In this document: piece after piece, positions 62,084-64,000 of the stretch
Layout: the number at the start of each line of letters is the position of its first letter
How positions within the stretch are numbered: position 1 is the first letter of the stretch
Assembly: GCA_022573715.1 (NCBI GenBank)
Contig: JACZTL010000015.1
Span: 1-64,000 of the forward strand
Source: Bacteroidota bacterium
GTDB taxonomy: Bacteria; Bacteroidota; Ignavibacteria; Ignavibacteriales; Ignavibacteriaceae
Length of the DNA stretch: 64,000 nucleotides
Direction: 5' to 3'
Translations under genes and position numbers: made by a program
The notes under the pieces: model-generated
What the model saw: the letters and a program-made list of their open reading frames with translations, nothing else
Database searches by the model: none
Told to the model about the DNA's origin: nothing

Positions 62084-62923
62084 ATGGCTTGGTTTAGAAG
62101 ATCAAAACAAAACATATCACCTGATTCACAGAAGAAAGATTTACCGGACGGACTGTGGGAAAAATGTCCTGGGTGCAGTGAAATTATTCACACAAAACAT
62201 TTAGCAGAAAATCTTTGGACGTGCTTAAAATGTAATTATCATTTCAGGATTGGTAGTAAAGAATATATAAACATTCTTCTCGATAAGAACTCTTTTAAAG
62301 AAATGGATAAAAAAATGAAATCTGCCGATCCGTTAGAATTTACCGACCGGAAAAAATATAAAGATCGTATAAAAGAGACAATTAAAAAACTAGGTATAAA
62401 CGATGCGGTGAGAACAGGTACAGGTAAAATTAACGGGAAAAATGTAGCATTCGGTTGTATGGATTTTAAGTTTATTGGCGGAAGCATGGGCTCGGTCGTT
62501 GGTGAAAAAATAGCAAGATTAATTGATAAAGCTTATAAAAATAAAATACCGTTAATTATTTTATCAGCAAGCGGCGGCGCACGAATGATGGAAGGTGCTT
62601 ATTCACTTATGCAATTGGCAAAAACAAGTTCAAGACTTGCAAGACTAGCGGAAGCAAAAGTTCCGTACATTTCCGTTTTAACTGACCCTACAACAGGAGG
62701 TACTACTGCAAGTTATGCAATGCTGGGTGATGTACATATCGCTGAACCAAAGGCACTAATCGGTTTTGCCGGTCCCCGAGTTATCAAACAAACTATCGGT
62801 AGAGATTTACCGAAAGGATTTCAAAGATCGGAGTTTTTAATGGAGCAGGGATTTATTGATGTAATTGCAAACCGAAAAGACCTGAAAACAACAATTTCAA
62901 ATGTGTTAAACCTGCTTGACTGA
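62084..62923 (+). CDS. accD: Acetyl-CoA carboxylase carboxyltransferase beta subunit
   Basis: AccD, with AccA, transfers the carboxyl group from biotin to acetyl-CoA to give malonyl-CoA for fatty acid synthesis. The 279-residue protein has the N-terminal zinc ribbon (Cys28, Cys31, Cys47, Cys50) and the crotonase-type core with GGSMGSVVGEKI, SASGGARMMEG, DPTTGGTTASYAMLGD and GFAGPRVI. Length fits. Its TGA stop shares a base with the panC ATG (TGATG), so these two essential metabolic genes are translationally coupled. Confidence 0.95.
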   Translation: MAWFRRSKQNISPDSQKKDLPDGLWEKCPGCSEIIHTKHLAENLWTCLKCNYHFRIGSKEYINILLDKNSFKEMDKKMKSADPLEFTDRKKYKDRIKETIKKLGINDAVRTGTGKINGKNVAFGCMDFKFIGGSMGSVVGEKIARLIDKAYKNKIPLIILSASGGARMMEGAYSLMQLAKTSSRLARLAEAKVPYISVLTDPTTGGTTASYAMLGDVHIAEPKALIGFAGPRVIKQTIGRDLPKGFQRSEFLMEQGFIDVIANRKDLKTTISNVLNLLD

Positions 62924-63786
62924 TGCACGAAAAACTCAAAACAATTTCGTCAATTGATAAGATTCATTCATTAACAAAAACACTTAAAAAGGAAGGGAAA
63001 TCTATCGGTTTTGTTCCTACGATGGGTTACCTTCACGAAGGGCATCTTTCTCTTGTTAGGGAATCTAAAAAAAATAATGATATAACTTTTGTTTCCGTTT
63101 TTGTAAATCCCAAACAATTTGCACCTGCCGAAGACCTAACTACTTATCCCAGAGATTTTGAAAGAGATAAAAAGTTACTTGCGGAATTAAGAGCAGATTA
63201 TTTATTTTATCCTGATGTGGAAGATTTTTATTCCAATGATTTTCAAACCTATGTTAGCGTAAATGAAATTACAAAAATATTGGAAGGTGAATTTCGTCCA
63301 TCTCATTTTAGAGGTGTAACTACAGTTGTCGCAATGCTCTTTAATTGTGTTAACCCCGATAACGCTTACTTCGGACAAAAAGACGCACAGCAGGCAGCAG
63401 TAATTAAGCAGATGATTAAAGATTTAAAATATGATATAAAAATTAATGTCTGTCCGATAGTAAGGGAAGAAGACGGACTTGCAATGAGTTCTCGTAATGT
63501 TTTCCTGAATGATAAAGAAAGATTGGATGCTTTGGTACTTAGTAAATCACTAAAACTTGCAGAAGAATTGATTAATGTAGGTGAGAAAGAAACCGAAAAG
63601 ATTTTATATGAAATGAAAAAACTTATTAATTCTGTTGATACTTCCCAACTGGATTATGCAAGTATTGTAGAATTTGATAGCTTTATTAAAACCAATAGAA
63701 TTGAAGAGGGGAAAAGTTATTATGTTCTAATTGCCTGTAAAATTGGGAAGACAAGGTTGATTGATAATAGGTTAATTAGTTTTTAA
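62923..63786 (+). CDS. panC: Pantothenate synthetase
   Basis: PanC ligates pantoate and beta-alanine with ATP to make pantothenate, the precursor of coenzyme A. The 287-residue enzyme has the nucleotidyltransferase motif HEGH (38-41, in MGYLHEGHLSLVRES), NPKQFAPAEDLTTYPR, FRGVTTVVAMLFN, FGQKDAQQAAVIKQM and the KMSKS-like MSSRN. It is the last gene of the sprA-to-panC plus-strand run. A toxin gene on the opposite strand converges 45 bases downstream. panB and panD are not in the window. Confidence 0.95.
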   Translation: MHEKLKTISSIDKIHSLTKTLKKEGKSIGFVPTMGYLHEGHLSLVRESKKNNDITFVSVFVNPKQFAPAEDLTTYPRDFERDKKLLAELRADYLFYPDVEDFYSNDFQTYVSVNEITKILEGEFRPSHFRGVTTVVAMLFNCVNPDNAYFGQKDAQQAAVIKQMIKDLKYDIKINVCPIVREEDGLAMSSRNVFLNDKERLDALVLSKSLKLAEELINVGEKETEKILYEMKKLINSVDTSQLDYASIVEFDSFIKTNRIEEGKSYYVLIACKIGKTRLIDNRLISF

Positions 63787-63831
63787 AGGTCATCTGTTCA
63801 GATATTAAAGAGATTAAGTAAATTGTAGAAT

Positions 63832-64000
63832 TCAATGGTCGTCATAATAACCGCCAATAGCAAAAACATAAATATAATTTTGATCAAATTTATATATTAA
63901 TCTATCTTTTTGGGATATCCTTTTTGACCAGAGTTCTTTTAAATTATGTTTTAGATATTCAGGCTTTCCTATACCCTTAGACGGAGCATCCCTTTGCATT
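63832..64000 (-). CDS. YoeB/Txe-type toxin (partial)
   Basis: Reading the minus strand from the window end to the TGA at 63832-63834 gives about 55 residues with the YoeB pattern: SKGIGKPEYLKHNL, LWSKRISQKDRLIYKF and a C-terminal tail GGYYDDH. YoeB is a ribosome-dependent mRNA interferase of the RelE superfamily, normally neutralised by a YefM antitoxin encoded directly upstream. Full length is about 85 residues, so the N-terminal third and any antitoxin lie outside the window. The ATG at 63999 is internal to the motif and not the true start. The usual C-terminal His-Tyr is replaced by a YYDDH ending; the acidic-base and Arg residues appear kept. Confidence 0.75.
   Translation of the reverse strand, partial: MQRDAPSKGIGKPEYLKHNLKELWSKRISQKDRLIYKFDQNYIYVFAIGGYYDDH

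Noticed and set aside
1-64000. CRISPR array, prophage or complete insertion sequence
   Set aside because: I saw no regularly spaced direct repeats, cas genes, transposase, integrase or phage structural genes in the window.

Overview
This window looks like metagenome-type DNA with two parts of different composition. Bases 1 to about 4,500 have moderate GC (roughly half G+C by eye). They hold the tail of a patatin-like phospholipase, an alpha/beta hydrolase and a tightly coupled hflK-hflC-miaA operon. From about 4,520 to the end the DNA is strongly AT-rich, with AAA/ATT/TTA-type codons. It carries markers of the Bacteroidota/Chlorobiota/Ignavibacteria branch: type IX secretion genes (sprA, porX), a secreted protease with a type IX C-terminal sorting signal, HpnCDE squalene synthesis, a bacillithiol deacetylase and frequent TTG starts. 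I favour an Ignavibacteria-like bacterium for this part, by inference only. The break near 4.5 kb is either a transfer boundary or an assembly chimera, and prmA just after it lacks its N-terminal domain.

Layout of the AT-rich part. 4.6-9.6 kb: shortened prmA, a large subtilase, then a decayed second copy of the prmA tail. 9.6-14.5 kb: YtcJ-like amidohydrolase, bshB1, and a PiT transporter followed by an arsM of the arsenosugar type. 14.6-25.9 kb (all minus strand): a polyferredoxin/flavoprotein electron-transfer pair and a tricarboxylic-acid cluster. The cluster consists of an isocitrate/homoisocitrate-type dehydrogenase, an HD-like protein, a Lys4-type homoaconitase, an MmgE/PrpD protein, a fused CitD-CitE and CitF. 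26.1-30.6 kb: hybrid histidine kinase and an orphan DNA methyltransferase, followed by the SRP RNA. 30.7-41.2 kb: two uncharacterised envelope proteins, NhaC-type antiporter, uvrC, glgC, lpxH and a class A PBP. 41.2-51.6 kb: small GIY-YIG gene, tRNA-Leu(CAG), cyclase-family lipoprotein, hpnCDE, M28 peptidase, YyaL-like protein, citrate synthase and a cupin gene with a stop near its start. 51.7-63.8 kb: sprA, porX, tsaE, tsaB, a DUF1573 protein, accD and panC, all on the plus strand. The window ends inside a YoeB-type toxin gene.

How the genes fit together. The most unusual unit is the 17.3-25.9 kb cluster. It could interconvert a 2-oxo acid plus CO2 with an isocitrate-like acid, then a citrate-like acid, then acetate plus a shorter oxoacid (or the reverse). 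Its aconitase closely resembles fungal homoaconitase, and its citrate lyase has carrier and beta subunits in one chain. sprA and porX supply the type IX translocon and its regulator, which would export the subtilase at 5.4-9.3 kb. Other points to check: direct repeats flanking two genes (prmA tail around the subtilase; tRNA-Leu 5' end before the GIY-YIG gene), an apparent ATT start for sprA, and the amber codon in the cupin gene. No CRISPR array, phage or complete insertion sequence was seen.
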